From NCBI GenBank assembly GCA_025358485.1, contig JANYJJ010000028.1:1-32693 (forward strand): 32,693 nt of DNA, given 5' to 3'. Source of the stretch: Burkholderiales bacterium. Lineage in GTDB: Bacteria > Pseudomonadota > Gammaproteobacteria > Burkholderiales > Burkholderiaceae_C. This document shows, piece after piece, positions 9,157 to 17,370 of this stretch (position 1 is its first letter; each line of letters begins with the position of its first letter). Under the pieces are notes generated by a model. The model saw only the letters and a program-made list of their open reading frames with translations, ran no database searches and was not told where the DNA came from. The translations under genes were made by a program, and so were the position numbers.

Positions 9157-11307
9157 TCAACGGCCGCGCCGTCCGCCGCCGCCGCCGCTGCCACCACCGA
9201 ACCCACCGCCACCGCCGCGGTTGCCACCGCCTTGGCCGCCGCCCCGATTGCCTTTGCGATGGAAAGCGTCACCGCCGATGAAACCCACCGAGGTCTGCAA
9301 AGGATCAGGTTCGCGCGGCGCACCGGGTTTGGGTCGCGGCGAACCGCCTGTGGGGGCGCTGCCGCCTGCGCCGAATCCACCACCGCCGCGCCCGAAGCCA
9401 CGTCCGCCTGCTGAGGAGCGGGGGTTCTGGACGAAGCGCTTGTCGAAGGTCTGCTCCATGGGATTGGGGATGCGCGAGTGGTCAATTTCTTCCTCGAAAT
9501 CGGGATCAAGTTCATTGCGTGGAGGCGCTTGGCGATCTGGCTGCGGCGCGCCATCACGCGGGCCGTTTTGAAAACGCTCGCGCGGTGGGCCGTTGCGAGA
9601 ACCACGATCGGGGCGAGCATCAGGACGCTGTTCATTGCGCGGCGGACGCGCATCGCCGCGCGGCTCGTTGCGCACGTCGTTGCGGGGCTCGTTGCGAGGC
9701 TCGTTCCGCAGGTTTTGCCGCCCTCTTCCTTCTCGTTGCCCTTCTCGTTGCCCTTCGCGTTGTCCTTCGCGTTGCCCATCACGCTGCGGTTCACGCGAGC
9801 CTGAGCGATCCCCGCGTTGCTCGCCGCCCGCAGGGGCGGCCAAACGCCGGATGGCGCGCACGTCTGCTTCTTCCAAATCAACCCACACGCCACGCTTCAG
9901 GCCCCGCGGCAACACCACAGTGCCGTAACGGATGCGGATCAGTCGACTCACGGTCAGTTCGACCGAGTCAAACAACTTGCGCACTTCGCGGTTGCGGCCT
10001 TCAGTGATGACAACGCGGTACCAGTGGTTGCTGCCCTCGCCGCCGCCGTCTTCGATGGACTTGAAGCTGGCCGTTTGGCCGTCGATGTTCACGCCCTCCA
10101 GCAACTGCGATTTCGAGCTTTCGTCCAAGCGACCCAGCACCCGCACCGCGTACTCTCGCTCCACGCCAAAACGCGGGTGCATGAGCTGGTTCGCCAGCTC
10201 GCCCGAGTTGGTCAACAGCAGCAAACCTTCGGTGTTCAAGTCGAGGCGACCCACCGATTGCCACTTGCCTTGTTGCAGGCGCGGAAGACGGCGGAACACC
10301 GTCGGACGGTGCTCAGGGTCGTCGTGGGTGACAACTTCACCCGCAGGCTTGTGATACGCAATGATGCGCGGCGGCGGCGGCACGATACGCACGCGCACGG
10401 GCTTGCCGTTGACCTTGATTTGGTCGCCAAAAGAAATGCGCTGACCGGTGTGGGCCGGCTGTCCGTTGACGGTGACTTGGCCGTCAGCGATCCATTGCTC
10501 CATGTCGCGACGCGAACCCACGCCAGCTTGCGCCAGCACTTTGTGCAGCTTGGGCGCGTCAGCCTCCGGCGCTAAAACGCGCTTCGGCGGGCCCGAAGGC
10601 ACGGCAACTGCGACGCCTTCATCCGCTTCACCGTCTGCGACCCCCAGAGAACCTGCATCGCTGTTTTCGTCGCCACTCGCAGCCGCTTGCGCTGCGACTT
10701 CTTCGACCACGTCGAATTCGCCCGACAGCACTTGCGCAAACACTTCGCCCGCTTGCTGCGGCGGAACTGCGGGCGCCGCATCGGCGCGCGGGCCGTCGTC
10801 GTCACCGTCTTGGTCAGAAACGTCCGATCCGCCCTCTGCAAAACGATCTTTGCGACCTCGGTCGCGGCGACCGCGGCGGCGGCTGCGCTCGGAGCGCGGG
10901 CCGTCGGCTAACGCGCCTTCAGGTCGGTCTTCCGATGTTGCGCCTTCTGCTGCGATTGCGCCTTCAGCAGGCGCGGGTACAGGTTCCGGTGCCCGCTCTG
11001 GTGCTCGGTCTGGTGCTCGCTCCGATGCCAGATGTGGTGCATCGGCAAGAGGTTCACCACTCGCCTCGGGCGCAGACGTGAGCACAGCAGCTTTGCGTTT
11101 GCGAACGGGCTTTGCCGCCGCATCTGCCGCTGGCAGAGGCACAGCGTCAGCGTTTCCCTCGCTCATCACGTCGCTGACCACATCACCCGTCACGGCTTTG
11201 ACCGCGCGCTTGCGGCGCACTGGCTTGGCTGCGCCGTCGCCAGCTTCGTTGTTGTCGGCGGACGCCGAAGACTCCTGCGGAAGATCAGAGTCGGAATTGG
11301 CGTTCAT
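9157..11307 (-). CDS. rluB: 23S rRNA pseudouridine synthase RluB-type, with long low-complexity tails
   Basis: RluB makes pseudouridine 2605 in 23S rRNA. The catalytic core covers roughly residues 252-490 of 716. It has an S4 RNA-binding domain ([18 protein letters not shown] to about 303), followed by the pseudouridine synthase fold with the catalytic Asp356 in GRLDLNTEG, and the [11 protein letters not shown] and RIRYG segments. The tails are unusual. About 250 residues at the N-terminus are Ala/Glu/Asp/Arg-rich with basic patches ([13 protein letters not shown]). About 225 residues at the C-terminus contain EGQR repeats (509-527), RNEP repeats and a Gly/Arg-rich RGG-like end. Both look disordered. 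E. coli RluB is under half this length. The start overlaps scpB by 4 bp (ATGA). RluE/RluF-type siblings are possible, but the scpB context favours RluB. Confidence 0.92.
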   Translation of the reverse strand: MNANSDSDLPQESSASADNNEAGDGAAKPVRRKRAVKAVTGDVVSDVMSEGNADAVPLPAADAAAKPVRKRKAAVLTSAPEASGEPLADAPHLASERAPDRAPERAPEPVPAPAEGAIAAEGATSEDRPEGALADGPRSERSRRRGRRDRGRKDRFAEGGSDVSDQDGDDDGPRADAAPAVPPQQAGEVFAQVLSGEFDVVEEVAAQAAASGDENSDAGSLGVADGEADEGVAVAVPSGPPKRVLAPEADAPKLHKVLAQAGVGSRRDMEQWIADGQVTVNGQPAHTGQRISFGDQIKVNGKPVRVRIVPPPPRIIAYHKPAGEVVTHDDPEHRPTVFRRLPRLQQGKWQSVGRLDLNTEGLLLLTNSGELANQLMHPRFGVEREYAVRVLGRLDESSKSQLLEGVNIDGQTASFKSIEDGGGEGSNHWYRVVITEGRNREVRKLFDSVELTVSRLIRIRYGTVVLPRGLKRGVWVDLEEADVRAIRRLAAPAGGEQRGDRSGSREPQRDGQREGQREGQREGQREGRGRQNLRNEPRNEPRNDVRNEPRGDARPPRNEQRPDARPDRGSRNGPPRERFQNGPRDGAPQPDRQAPPRNELDPDFEEEIDHSRIPNPMEQTFDKRFVQNPRSSAGGRGFGRGGGGFGAGGSAPTGGSPRPKPGAPREPDPLQTSVGFIGGDAFHRKGNRGGGQGGGNRGGGGGFGGGSGGGGGRRGR
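9730..9777. repeat. Four tandem 12-bp repeats inside rluB
   Basis: Units at 9730-9741, 9742-9753, 9754-9765 and 9766-9777 are TTCTCGTTGCCC (twice), TTCGCGTTGTCC and TTCGCGTTGCCC. Each encodes one EGQR tetrapeptide on the minus strand. The length is a multiple of three, so expansion or loss would change the tail length without breaking the frame. Confidence 0.85.
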
Positions 11308-12026
11308 GCGTTGGGTTCCATGGCAGTAGGTGGTTCAGAAATTTCGTCTATGGAGAGTGGTGCGCTCAGCAGATCATGGGACGGCGCAATCGGTGCTTCG
11401 ATAGCCACCGCAGGACTATCGGATTCGCTCGCTTCATTCAAGCCGAGCGAGGCCTGCAATGCATTCCATTCGGCAGGCACTTCGCTGCTTGCACCCAAAG
11501 CGTCGGGCGCAGCCGCGGGGCCGTTCAACAAGGGCAATTGCTCCAAGCTGCTCAAGCCCAAATCATCCAAAAAATGTGAGGTGGTGGCCAACAAAGCAGG
11601 TCGTCCCGGTGACTCGCGGTAACCAATAGCTTCAACCCAGCCGCGGTCTTCCAACTGTTTGATGATTTGTGTGGCCACGGTGACGCCGCGTATGTCTTCG
11701 ATGTCACCGCGCGTGACCGGTTGGCGGTAGGCAATGATGGCCAGGGTTTCCATCACGGCGCGTGAATACTTAGGCGGTTTTTCAGGGTTGAGGCGGTCCA
11801 GATGCTCGCGCATTTCAGGGCGGCTTTGAAAGCGCCAACCACCGAAAAGCGGCACCAATTCAACACCGCGGCCTTCCCAGTCGCGTACCAATTCGTCCAG
11901 CAAACTGCGCAGCGTGTCGGTGCCGACTTCGTCGTCGAACAGGGTGCGCATGTCACGCAGGGCCAGGGGCTGCTGCGCGCAAATCAAGGCTGTCTCAAGG
12001 ACGCGCTTGGCGTGTGTTGTATTCAT
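11304..12026 (-). CDS. scpB: Segregation and condensation protein ScpB
   Basis: ScpB is the winged-helix (kite) subunit that joins ScpA and SMC in the bacterial condensin. The 240-residue product shows the N-terminal winged-helix start [20 protein letters not shown]. It also carries the hallmark second-domain run [19 protein letters not shown], followed by [20 protein letters not shown] and [18 protein letters not shown]. The C-terminal 60 residues are acidic and variable. scpA is not adjacent, so the SMC complex partners must be encoded elsewhere. Its stop overlaps the rluB start (ATGA). Upstream is a 338-bp gap before the rluD end, which should contain its promoter. Confidence 0.95.
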   Translation of the reverse strand: MNTTHAKRVLETALICAQQPLALRDMRTLFDDEVGTDTLRSLLDELVRDWEGRGVELVPLFGGWRFQSRPEMREHLDRLNPEKPPKYSRAVMETLAIIAYRQPVTRGDIEDIRGVTVATQIIKQLEDRGWVEAIGYRESPGRPALLATTSHFLDDLGLSSLEQLPLLNGPAAAPDALGASSEVPAEWNALQASLGLNEASESDSPAVAIEAPIAPSHDLLSAPLSIDEISEPPTAMEPNA

Positions 12027-12364
12027 GAACTCCGTTTACTGACTTGGTCGGACTTTGCCGATCTTTGGGCCGGCTGGTTTCAAGCCGACATCACTGAACC
12101 TGTTGTCATCTGCCGTTCGTGGCTCGGGCCGAATGTGGGCCTGTTGCAGCGCGTCTGGGGAGATGGTCTGGGGCCGTCGGGCGCTTTATTTGCAATCTCG
12201 TGCAAGCTGCCTCGACTCCCCGCCTTACCGTATTGGCACCCGACTGTCACCATGCGGCGATCTACGGTTCGGTTGCCTTCTTCAGCGGATGGATGGAAAC
12301 CAAATCCCTACCCGTCAACGCATTCGAATTTTTGTGATTGTAGCCATCTTGCGCTGGCCTGCGA
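12027..12364. other. 338-bp gap upstream of scpB, no gene recognised
   Basis: Frames on both strands were read and none gives a recognisable protein or a good ribosome site. The pgeF/yfiH gene that often follows rluD is not seen here. Structured bits exist. GGCCTG-CGAT-CAGGCC at 12356-12371 covers the rluD stop. A minus-strand hairpin of GTCGGCT and AGCCGGC (one G-U pair) lies near 12070-12092, and a small TCGG/CCGA hairpin lies at about 12048-12061, just before scpB. A minus-strand TACAAT at 12337-12342 could be a -10 box but lacks a good -35. A long 5' leader or a small RNA is possible; nothing is proven. Confidence 0.5.
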
Positions 12365-13366
12365 TCAGGCCCTGAGCTGAGCCCACGCGGCTGCGAAATC
12401 TTCAGGTGCGTCAGCCTCAAAGGCCAAGGCTTGATCGGTACACGGGTGGTCAAACGACAGGCGCGTGGCATGCAAGGCTTGGCGCTGCATGCCCAGCGCC
12501 GGGCGACCACCGTAAACCGCGTCGCCCACCAAAGGATGACCTTGCGCGGCCATGTGCACCCGAATTTGATGCGTTCGGCCGGTGTGCAAAGTGCAGCGAA
12601 CACCACTGAAATCCAAAGTGCGCAAGATCAAATCGACGTCAGTGCGCGCAGGTTTGCCTGCGTGGTGCACCGCCATGCGCACACGCGACTGCGGGTCGCG
12701 GCCCACCGGGGCGTCGATCTCCATGCGCTTGCTGGCGACCGCACCGTGCGCGATGGCCAAGTACTGGCGGTGCACCGCGCGCGCTGCGATGGCACGCACC
12801 AAGGCCGTCACCGCAATCAGCGTTTTGCCGACCACCATCAGGCCCGAAGTGTCTTTGTCTAAACGGTGCACGATGCCTGCGCGCGGCAGCGCGGCAGCAG
12901 CCGCGTGGTGAGCCAACAAGCCGTTCAGCAAGGTGCCTGACCAATGCCCCGCGGCAGGATGAACCACCAAACCAGCGGGCTTGTTGAGCACCATCAAATG
13001 GGCGTCTTCGAACACCACGTTCAACGCCATGGGCTCGGCCCGGAAGGCCAAGCTCTCTGGCGTTGGAATCAATTCAATGATCAATCGCTGCCCTGCCAGC
13101 ACCTTGCGCGACGCGGTTTGCACCACGCGTCCTTCGAGCTGCACATGGCCTTTTTCGATCAGGGTTTGCAAATGGCTGCGCGAAAATTCAGGTGCCATCA
13201 ACACCACGGCTTTGTCGATGCGCTGGCCGTGCATGGCATGACTGACCACACCCAAGCGGGTTTCTGATGCTTCGGCAAGAGAAAACTCACCGCTGTCGGC
13301 GCCGTCTGATTCGGTGAGGTTTGTGTCTTCGTTGGTCAAAGTATGAACCCTATACTTCGCAGTCAT
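12365..13366 (-). CDS. rluD: 23S rRNA pseudouridine synthase D (1911/1915/1917)
   Basis: RluD forms three pseudouridines in helix 69 of 23S rRNA. The 333-residue protein has a short acidic N-terminal extension and an S4 domain at about 48-100 (RIDKAVVLMAPEFSRSHLQT). The RluA-type catalytic domain follows, with Asp170 in HRLDKDTSG, preceded by NKPAGLVVHPAAGH. Further conserved stretches are HTGRTHQIRVH and GDAVYGG. The ATG at 13364-13366 has no clear Shine-Dalgarno. It is divergent from bamD across 62 bp, the arrangement known from many proteobacteria where bamD and rluD are neighbours. A hairpin overlaps its stop codon but lacks a T-run. Confidence 0.95.
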   Translation of the reverse strand: MTAKYRVHTLTNEDTNLTESDGADSGEFSLAEASETRLGVVSHAMHGQRIDKAVVLMAPEFSRSHLQTLIEKGHVQLEGRVVQTASRKVLAGQRLIIELIPTPESLAFRAEPMALNVVFEDAHLMVLNKPAGLVVHPAAGHWSGTLLNGLLAHHAAAAALPRAGIVHRLDKDTSGLMVVGKTLIAVTALVRAIAARAVHRQYLAIAHGAVASKRMEIDAPVGRDPQSRVRMAVHHAGKPARTDVDLILRTLDFSGVRCTLHTGRTHQIRVHMAAQGHPLVGDAVYGGRPALGMQRQALHATRLSFDHPCTDQALAFEADAPEDFAAAWAQLRA

Positions 13367-13389
13367 TTTTCAGTTGAATAAGCCCCAAG

Positions 13390-13417
13390 AACGGGCAACG
13401 AACAACGAACAACGGGC
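13390..13417. repeat. Four 7-bp tandem units in the bamD-rluD divergent spacer
   Basis: AACGGGC, AACGAAC, AACGAAC, AACGGGC run without gaps and end 11 bp before the bamD ATG. The period is seven, the two inner units are identical and so are the two outer ones. The array sits where the bamD leader and ribosome site should be, and no AGGAG is visible there. It could affect bamD translation if the copy number varies. Confidence 0.7.
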
Positions 13418-13428
13418 AGCAGCCACCC

Positions 13429-14289
13429 ATGAATTTCACAAACCTGAACTGCATTCGATCGAACCTGAACTCAAGGTTCGCAGCACCCAAAGCGTGGCTG
13501 GGCATTGTGGGGCTGACGGCCTTGCTGTTGAGCGGATGCGCCATCACACCCAAAGATGAATCGGCTGCGTGGAATGCCGACAAGCTGTACGCCGAAGCCA
13601 AGGACGAATTGAGCAGCGGCGCTTACGACAAAGCCGCCAAGTTGTTTGAGCGCCTTGAAGGTCGTGCCGCAGGCACTTTGCTCGGACAGCAGGCGCAGAT
13701 CGACAGGGCTTACACGATGTACCGATCGGGAGACAAGGCGCAGGCGCTGTCGATTTTGGAGCGCTTTTTCAAATTGCACCCCACCAGTCCGGCGATGGAC
13801 TACGGTTTGTATTTGCAAGGCTTGGTCAACTTCAACGACAACTTGGGTATTTTGGGCAACCTGTCGCGCCAAGAGTTGTCGGAACGCGACCAGCAGGCAT
13901 CGCGCGATTCATACCAGTCGTTCAAGCAATTGGTGGAGCAGCACCCTCAGTCGAAGTACGTGAGCGATGCGCGCCTGCGCATGAACTACATCGTCAATGC
14001 ACTGGCCGCTTATGAGCTGCACGTGGCGCGCTACTACTACCGGCGCGGCGCTTACCTGGCTTCGGCCAACAGGGCTCAGCAAGCCGTCCAAGAGTTTCAG
14101 CAATCACCGTCAACCGAAGAAGCACTGTTTTTGATGATGCAAAGCTACGACCGCTTGGGCCTGACTCAATTGCGTGACGACACCGAGCGCGTGCTGCGCA
14201 AGAGTTTCGTCAACAGCACTTACCTTGGCGGCACAACAACCGCTGGCGCAGGCCCCAGCAAAGCTCGCGCCTGGTGGCAGTTCTGGTGA
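13429..14289 (+). CDS. bamD: Outer membrane assembly lipoprotein BamD
   Basis: BamD (ComL) is the essential TPR lipoprotein of the BAM complex. The 286-residue product has a lipoprotein signal with a long n-region and the lipobox LLSGC (Cys37). TPR repeats follow: LYAEAKDELSSGAYDKAAKL, QIDRAYTMYRSGDKAQALSI, the insert FNDNLGILGNLSRQELSERD, and DARLRMNYIVNALAAYELHV with ARYYYRRGAYLASANR. This is the standard five-TPR BamD layout and length. It is the only plus-strand gene in this part, divergent from rluD and convergent with the helicase gene across 14 bp. bamB is also present in the window (702-1844), but the two are far apart. Confidence 0.96.
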   Translation: MNFTNLNCIRSNLNSRFAAPKAWLGIVGLTALLLSGCAITPKDESAAWNADKLYAEAKDELSSGAYDKAAKLFERLEGRAAGTLLGQQAQIDRAYTMYRSGDKAQALSILERFFKLHPTSPAMDYGLYLQGLVNFNDNLGILGNLSRQELSERDQQASRDSYQSFKQLVEQHPQSKYVSDARLRMNYIVNALAAYELHVARYYYRRGAYLASANRAQQAVQEFQQSPSTEEALFLMMQSYDRLGLTQLRDDTERVLRKSFVNSTYLGGTTTAGAGPSKARAWWQFW

Positions 14290-14303
14290 TCCTTCTGTGA
14301 TCG

Positions 14304-16277
14304 CTAGAACAAAAGCTCACCGCTGATTTCTTGCAACCAAGCCAAGGCTTGGGCTTCAGTGCCCACTGACGCCATCGGCGGCAAGGCCTGCCGCAAGCGC
14401 TTGCCGTAGTTCATGCCTGCCATGCGCGGATCGCACACCACGAGCAATCCGCGGTCACTTTCGCTGCGTATCAATCGACCCGCGCCTTGCTTCAGTGACA
14501 CCGCCGCCTCGGCCACAAAGTAGTCACTGAAGGCGTTGCGACCCTGGGCCTCCAAACGCTTCACTCGCGCCTCGACCAAAGGATCGTTCGGCGGCGGAAA
14601 TGGCAGCTTGTCGATGAGCACGCACTGCAAGGCATCACCTGGCACGTCTATGCCCTCCCAAAAACTTTGCGAGCCGACCAAGATGGAGCGTGGCTGGGCT
14701 AGAAACTGATGCATTAATTGGCGCTTGGGCGCTTGGCCTTGCATCAAGATTTGGATAGAGACGCCTGCGGCATCGAACTCCAAACGCAGCTGATCGCCCA
14801 CCGCCTGAAGGGCACGCAAAGTCGTGGTCAGCACGAAGGTGCGGCCACCCAAAGCACGCGCGCATTTCGCCGCCAACTTGGCCACCGCCACAGGATGAGC
14901 GGGCTCGTTGGGTTTGGGGAAGGACGCTGGAACGTAAAGCTTGGCGTGCGCCGCATAGTCAAACGGGCTGCCCACGCGCAAAGTGACTGCATCGGTCAAA
15001 CCGGCCGATTCGGTGAACCACGTCAAACCTTCGTCGTCGCCCAAGGTGGCCGAGGTGAACACCCAAGCTTTGGGCGCGGCAGCCATTTGCTCGCGCAATG
15101 CATCGCGGATGTCCAGCGGCGATTCGATCAGGCGGCAATGATGGGTGGTGAGATCGATCCAGCGCACATTGGCGGTGTCTGCCGGTTCGACGAATCGCAG
15201 CGCCAAGTTGGCCAAATTTTGCGCGCGCTCGGCCAGTTTGGCGAAGTCGGGCGCAGCCTCGACAAGGTGCACCAGGGCTTCACGGGCCGCGCTGCAAGCT
15301 GCCGCCACCGCAGGCAAGGCGGCGATGAACTCGGGCTGCGCGGCGCGCTCATCCCAGCGCAACTTCAACGCGGCACGCACTTCGCGCAGCGGCCCGGCAG
15401 CCGCCAAACGCAGATCGCGCGCTGACATTTCGCAACGCGCCGCCAAGTCTTGCCACGGTGCCAAGCCGCGCGCCTGCTGCAAGCCCGCGCCCAACATGTC
15501 GCGGGCGAAGTCCAGCACTTGCGCGCTGCCCAAGGTGGTGCCTAAAAACTGCACGCCGGCCTCCGTGAGCTGATGAGCCTCGTCAAAAATAGCCACTTCC
15601 ACGCTGGGCAGCAACTCGGTCACACCGCTGTCGCGCAGGGCCATGTCGGCAAAAAACAAGTGGTGATTCACCACCACCAAGTCGGCCGCCATGGCGTCGC
15701 GACGCGCTTTCATGACGTAGCAACTGCGGTAGTCAGGGCATTCGGAGCCCAAGCAGTTTTCGCGCGTAGATGTGACCAAAGGAATCACGCTGCTGCGCTC
15801 ATCCAAACCGTCGATTTCAGCCAAATCGCCGGAGGTGGTGGCGCGCGACCACTGCTCGATCTTGGCCAAGCTGCGCACCGCCCAGCGGTCGGGCAATTGC
15901 GCCGACTGCCTGGCTTGACTCAAGCGATGTGTGCACAAATAGCTGCTGCGGCCTTTGAGCAAAGCCAAGCTCACCGGCATGTGGAGCGCGTCGCGCAAGC
16001 GCGGCAGGTCGCGCAAAAACAATTGGTCTTGCAAACTTTTGGTGGCGGTGCTGACGAGCACGCGGGCACCCGACAACATGGCGGGCACCAAGTAAGCAAA
16101 GGTTTTGCCGACACCCGTGCCAGCTTCGGCCACCAACGCCTGTTGGCCGTCGATGGCCTGCGCCACAGCCTGGGCCATGCGGATTTGAACCTCGCGTTCA
16201 ACGTAGTGGCTGTCGGCGCGCGCCAGGGCACCTGCCGGTCTAAAGGCTTCGGCCACCGCCTCGGTGAGGGCGGTCAT
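14304..16277 (-). CDS. ATP-dependent DNA helicase of the DinG/YoaA (XPD-like) family
   Basis: A superfamily 2 iron-sulfur helicase of 657 residues, presumably 5'-3' and acting in DNA repair or stalled-fork processing. Visible: Walker A AGTGVGKT at 52-59; the four iron-sulfur cysteines Cys115, Cys175, Cys180 and Cys186 (CLGSECPDYRSC); the DEAH box at 232-235; VVNHHLFFAD before it; and in helicase domain 2 SQSFWEGIDVPG plus motif VI QGAGRLIRS. Length and sequence are closer to E. coli YoaA than to DinG, but I do not assign a symbol. The start overlaps the small DUF465 gene by 4 bp (ATGA). Its end faces bamD with only 14 bp between, without an obvious terminator. Confidence 0.93.
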   Translation of the reverse strand: MTALTEAVAEAFRPAGALARADSHYVEREVQIRMAQAVAQAIDGQQALVAEAGTGVGKTFAYLVPAMLSGARVLVSTATKSLQDQLFLRDLPRLRDALHMPVSLALLKGRSSYLCTHRLSQARQSAQLPDRWAVRSLAKIEQWSRATTSGDLAEIDGLDERSSVIPLVTSTRENCLGSECPDYRSCYVMKARRDAMAADLVVVNHHLFFADMALRDSGVTELLPSVEVAIFDEAHQLTEAGVQFLGTTLGSAQVLDFARDMLGAGLQQARGLAPWQDLAARCEMSARDLRLAAAGPLREVRAALKLRWDERAAQPEFIAALPAVAAACSAAREALVHLVEAAPDFAKLAERAQNLANLALRFVEPADTANVRWIDLTTHHCRLIESPLDIRDALREQMAAAPKAWVFTSATLGDDEGLTWFTESAGLTDAVTLRVGSPFDYAAHAKLYVPASFPKPNEPAHPVAVAKLAAKCARALGGRTFVLTTTLRALQAVGDQLRLEFDAAGVSIQILMQGQAPKRQLMHQFLAQPRSILVGSQSFWEGIDVPGDALQCVLIDKLPFPPPNDPLVEARVKRLEAQGRNAFSDYFVAEAAVSLKQGAGRLIRSESDRGLLVVCDPRMAGMNYGKRLRQALPPMASVGTEAQALAWLQEISGELLF

Positions 16278-16477
16278 GCGGGCTGCTTGGGGGCCAACTC
16301 GGCTTCGAGTTGGGCAATCACATCGCGCAATGCCAAGCGGCGCTTTTTCAAACGGCGAATGGCCAATTCGTCGGCCGGAAGTTGGTGGGCACTGAGGTCG
16401 ATCAAGCTGTCAAGGTCGGCGTGTTCCATGCGCAATTCGATCAATCGACGGGGCAGGGAATGCAGGTTGTCGTCCAT
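16274..16477 (-). CDS. DUF465 (YdcH-type) small coiled-coil protein
   Basis: A 67-residue protein beginning MDDNLHSLPRRLIELRMEHADLD. It has the conserved LDSLID segment and a Lys/Arg-rich helix RRLKKRRLALRDVIAQLE, typical of the DUF465/YdcH family, whose function is not established. It is probably a helical hairpin or coiled coil. I start at 16475-16477 rather than at the longest ATG (16532-16534), because a TATAAT box for this strand lies at 16517-16522, downstream of that ATG, and the family is short. Its stop overlaps the helicase start as ATGA, so the two are likely translated together. Confidence 0.8.
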   Translation of the reverse strand: MDDNLHSLPRRLIELRMEHADLDSLIDLSAHQLPADELAIRRLKKRRLALRDVIAQLEAELAPKQPA

Positions 16478-16497
16478 TAGTTCGCGATCAAAACGTC

Positions 16498-16524
16498 TTG
16501 CTAGACACGGTGACAGATTATAGT
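16498..16524. promoter_or_regulatory. Overlapping divergent promoters for the DUF465-helicase genes and the PP2C gene
   Basis: On the minus strand a perfect TATAAT occupies 16517-16522, about 40 bp upstream of the DUF465 ATG; no good -35 is seen for it. On the plus strand TATAGT at 16519-16524 is preceded, after 15 bp, by TTGCTA at 16498-16503. This would start transcription within a few bases of the PP2C ATG at 16533. The two -10 boxes share four bases, so polymerase cannot occupy both at once. Confidence 0.5.
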
Positions 16525-16532
16525 TTTCGACC

Positions 16533-17303
16533 ATGACAAATATCTCCCACGGTCACCGCCTTTCCGCTGCCACTGGCATGCACCGAGGAGACCGCGCTTA
16601 CCAACAAGACCAGGTTGAGATCATTCCTCACCACCGTGTTCCGGGCTGTGCTTTGGCGGTTTTGGCCGATGGCATGGGCGGCAAAAGCGGTGGTCGCAAA
16701 GCGGCTGACCAAGTGATTTTGACGGCGCAGCAATTGTTTGAGCGTCACGCACCGGGACGCGGCGACGCCGTTGAGCTGATGCGCCAGCTGGTGACTGAAG
16801 CGCACTTGATGATCAAGCTGACGGCGATCACGTCTGAAGAAGAGCCGCACAGCACCTTGGCGGCCTTTTTGATTGAACCCGATTTGAACTGCATGACCAT
16901 TCACGCAGGCGATTCGCGCGTGTATCACTTTCGCGGCGCCGACATGCTCACGCGCACCACCGATCATTCATTTGTACAGCGATTGGTGAACGAGGGTCAA
17001 ATCTCTGCTGAAGAAGCCAACAACCATCCGCAGTCCAACTTGCTCACCGGGTGCTTGGGGACGCAACAAGACCCGCCACTCACTGTGGGTGAACTGGGAA
17101 AGTTAGAAATTGGCGACAGCGTGATGGCTTGCAGCGACGGCCTGTGGCATTACTTCAGCCCGAAAGAGCTGGGTGCCATTCTTCACGCCCTGCCACCTCG
17201 CGAAGCCAGCGAAATGCTGGTGAACAAAGCGCGCCAGCGTGCGCGCGGCGGTGGCGACAACTTGTCGCTGGCTTTGATACGCGTTGAAGGCTTGAGCGGC
17301 TGA
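16533..17303 (+). CDS. PP2C-family serine/threonine protein phosphatase
   Basis: A soluble 256-residue single-domain PP2C phosphatase (metal-dependent, Stp1/PrpC type), expected to remove phosphate from Ser/Thr residues in the cytoplasm. Metal-site landmarks: the N-terminal GMHRGDRAYQQDQ with Asp26, DGMGG at 46-50, GDSRVY at 126-131, SDGLW with Asp202, and GGDNLSLALI with Asp242. All metal-binding aspartates expected of an active enzyme are there. No signal peptide, membrane segment or sensor domain is seen. No Ser/Thr kinase gene is nearby, so its substrate is unknown. No Shine-Dalgarno is visible, and the nearest -10-like box lies 9 bp before the ATG, consistent with a leaderless message. 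It is convergent with zapE across 67 bp. Confidence 0.92.
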   Translation: MTNISHGHRLSAATGMHRGDRAYQQDQVEIIPHHRVPGCALAVLADGMGGKSGGRKAADQVILTAQQLFERHAPGRGDAVELMRQLVTEAHLMIKLTAITSEEEPHSTLAAFLIEPDLNCMTIHAGDSRVYHFRGADMLTRTTDHSFVQRLVNEGQISAEEANNHPQSNLLTGCLGTQQDPPLTVGELGKLEIGDSVMACSDGLWHYFSPKELGAILHALPPREASEMLVNKARQRARGGGDNLSLALIRVEGLSG

Positions 17304-17370
17304 TCCGCTGGTTTTGGGCAGGCCGCTTTAGCAAGCGTGGCGCAAGCGTGGAGCCCGCGTCAAGAACGCT

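Noticed and set aside
9659-9789. CRISPR-like array in the rluB tail or in the bamD leader
   Set aside because: Units are 7-13 bp and contiguous with no unique spacers; these are coding or leader tandem repeats.
9069-9893. Overlapping frames in the rluB tail on both strands
   Set aside because: Low-complexity, repeat-rich DNA stays open in several frames. Only the rluB frame has domain content.
12356-12371. Hairpin at the rluD stop as a terminator
   Set aside because: The 6-bp stem has no T-run after it on the minus strand.
12055-12375. A 106-codon plus-strand frame and a 72-codon frame (12119-12337) in the gap before scpB
   Set aside because: No ribosome site, poor codon use (many Cys, Trp, Arg) and no recognisable motif. 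Listed only as a gap.
16478-16534. A 19-residue extension of the DUF465 protein starting at 16534
   Set aside because: A TATAAT promoter box for this strand lies downstream of that ATG, and the family is short.
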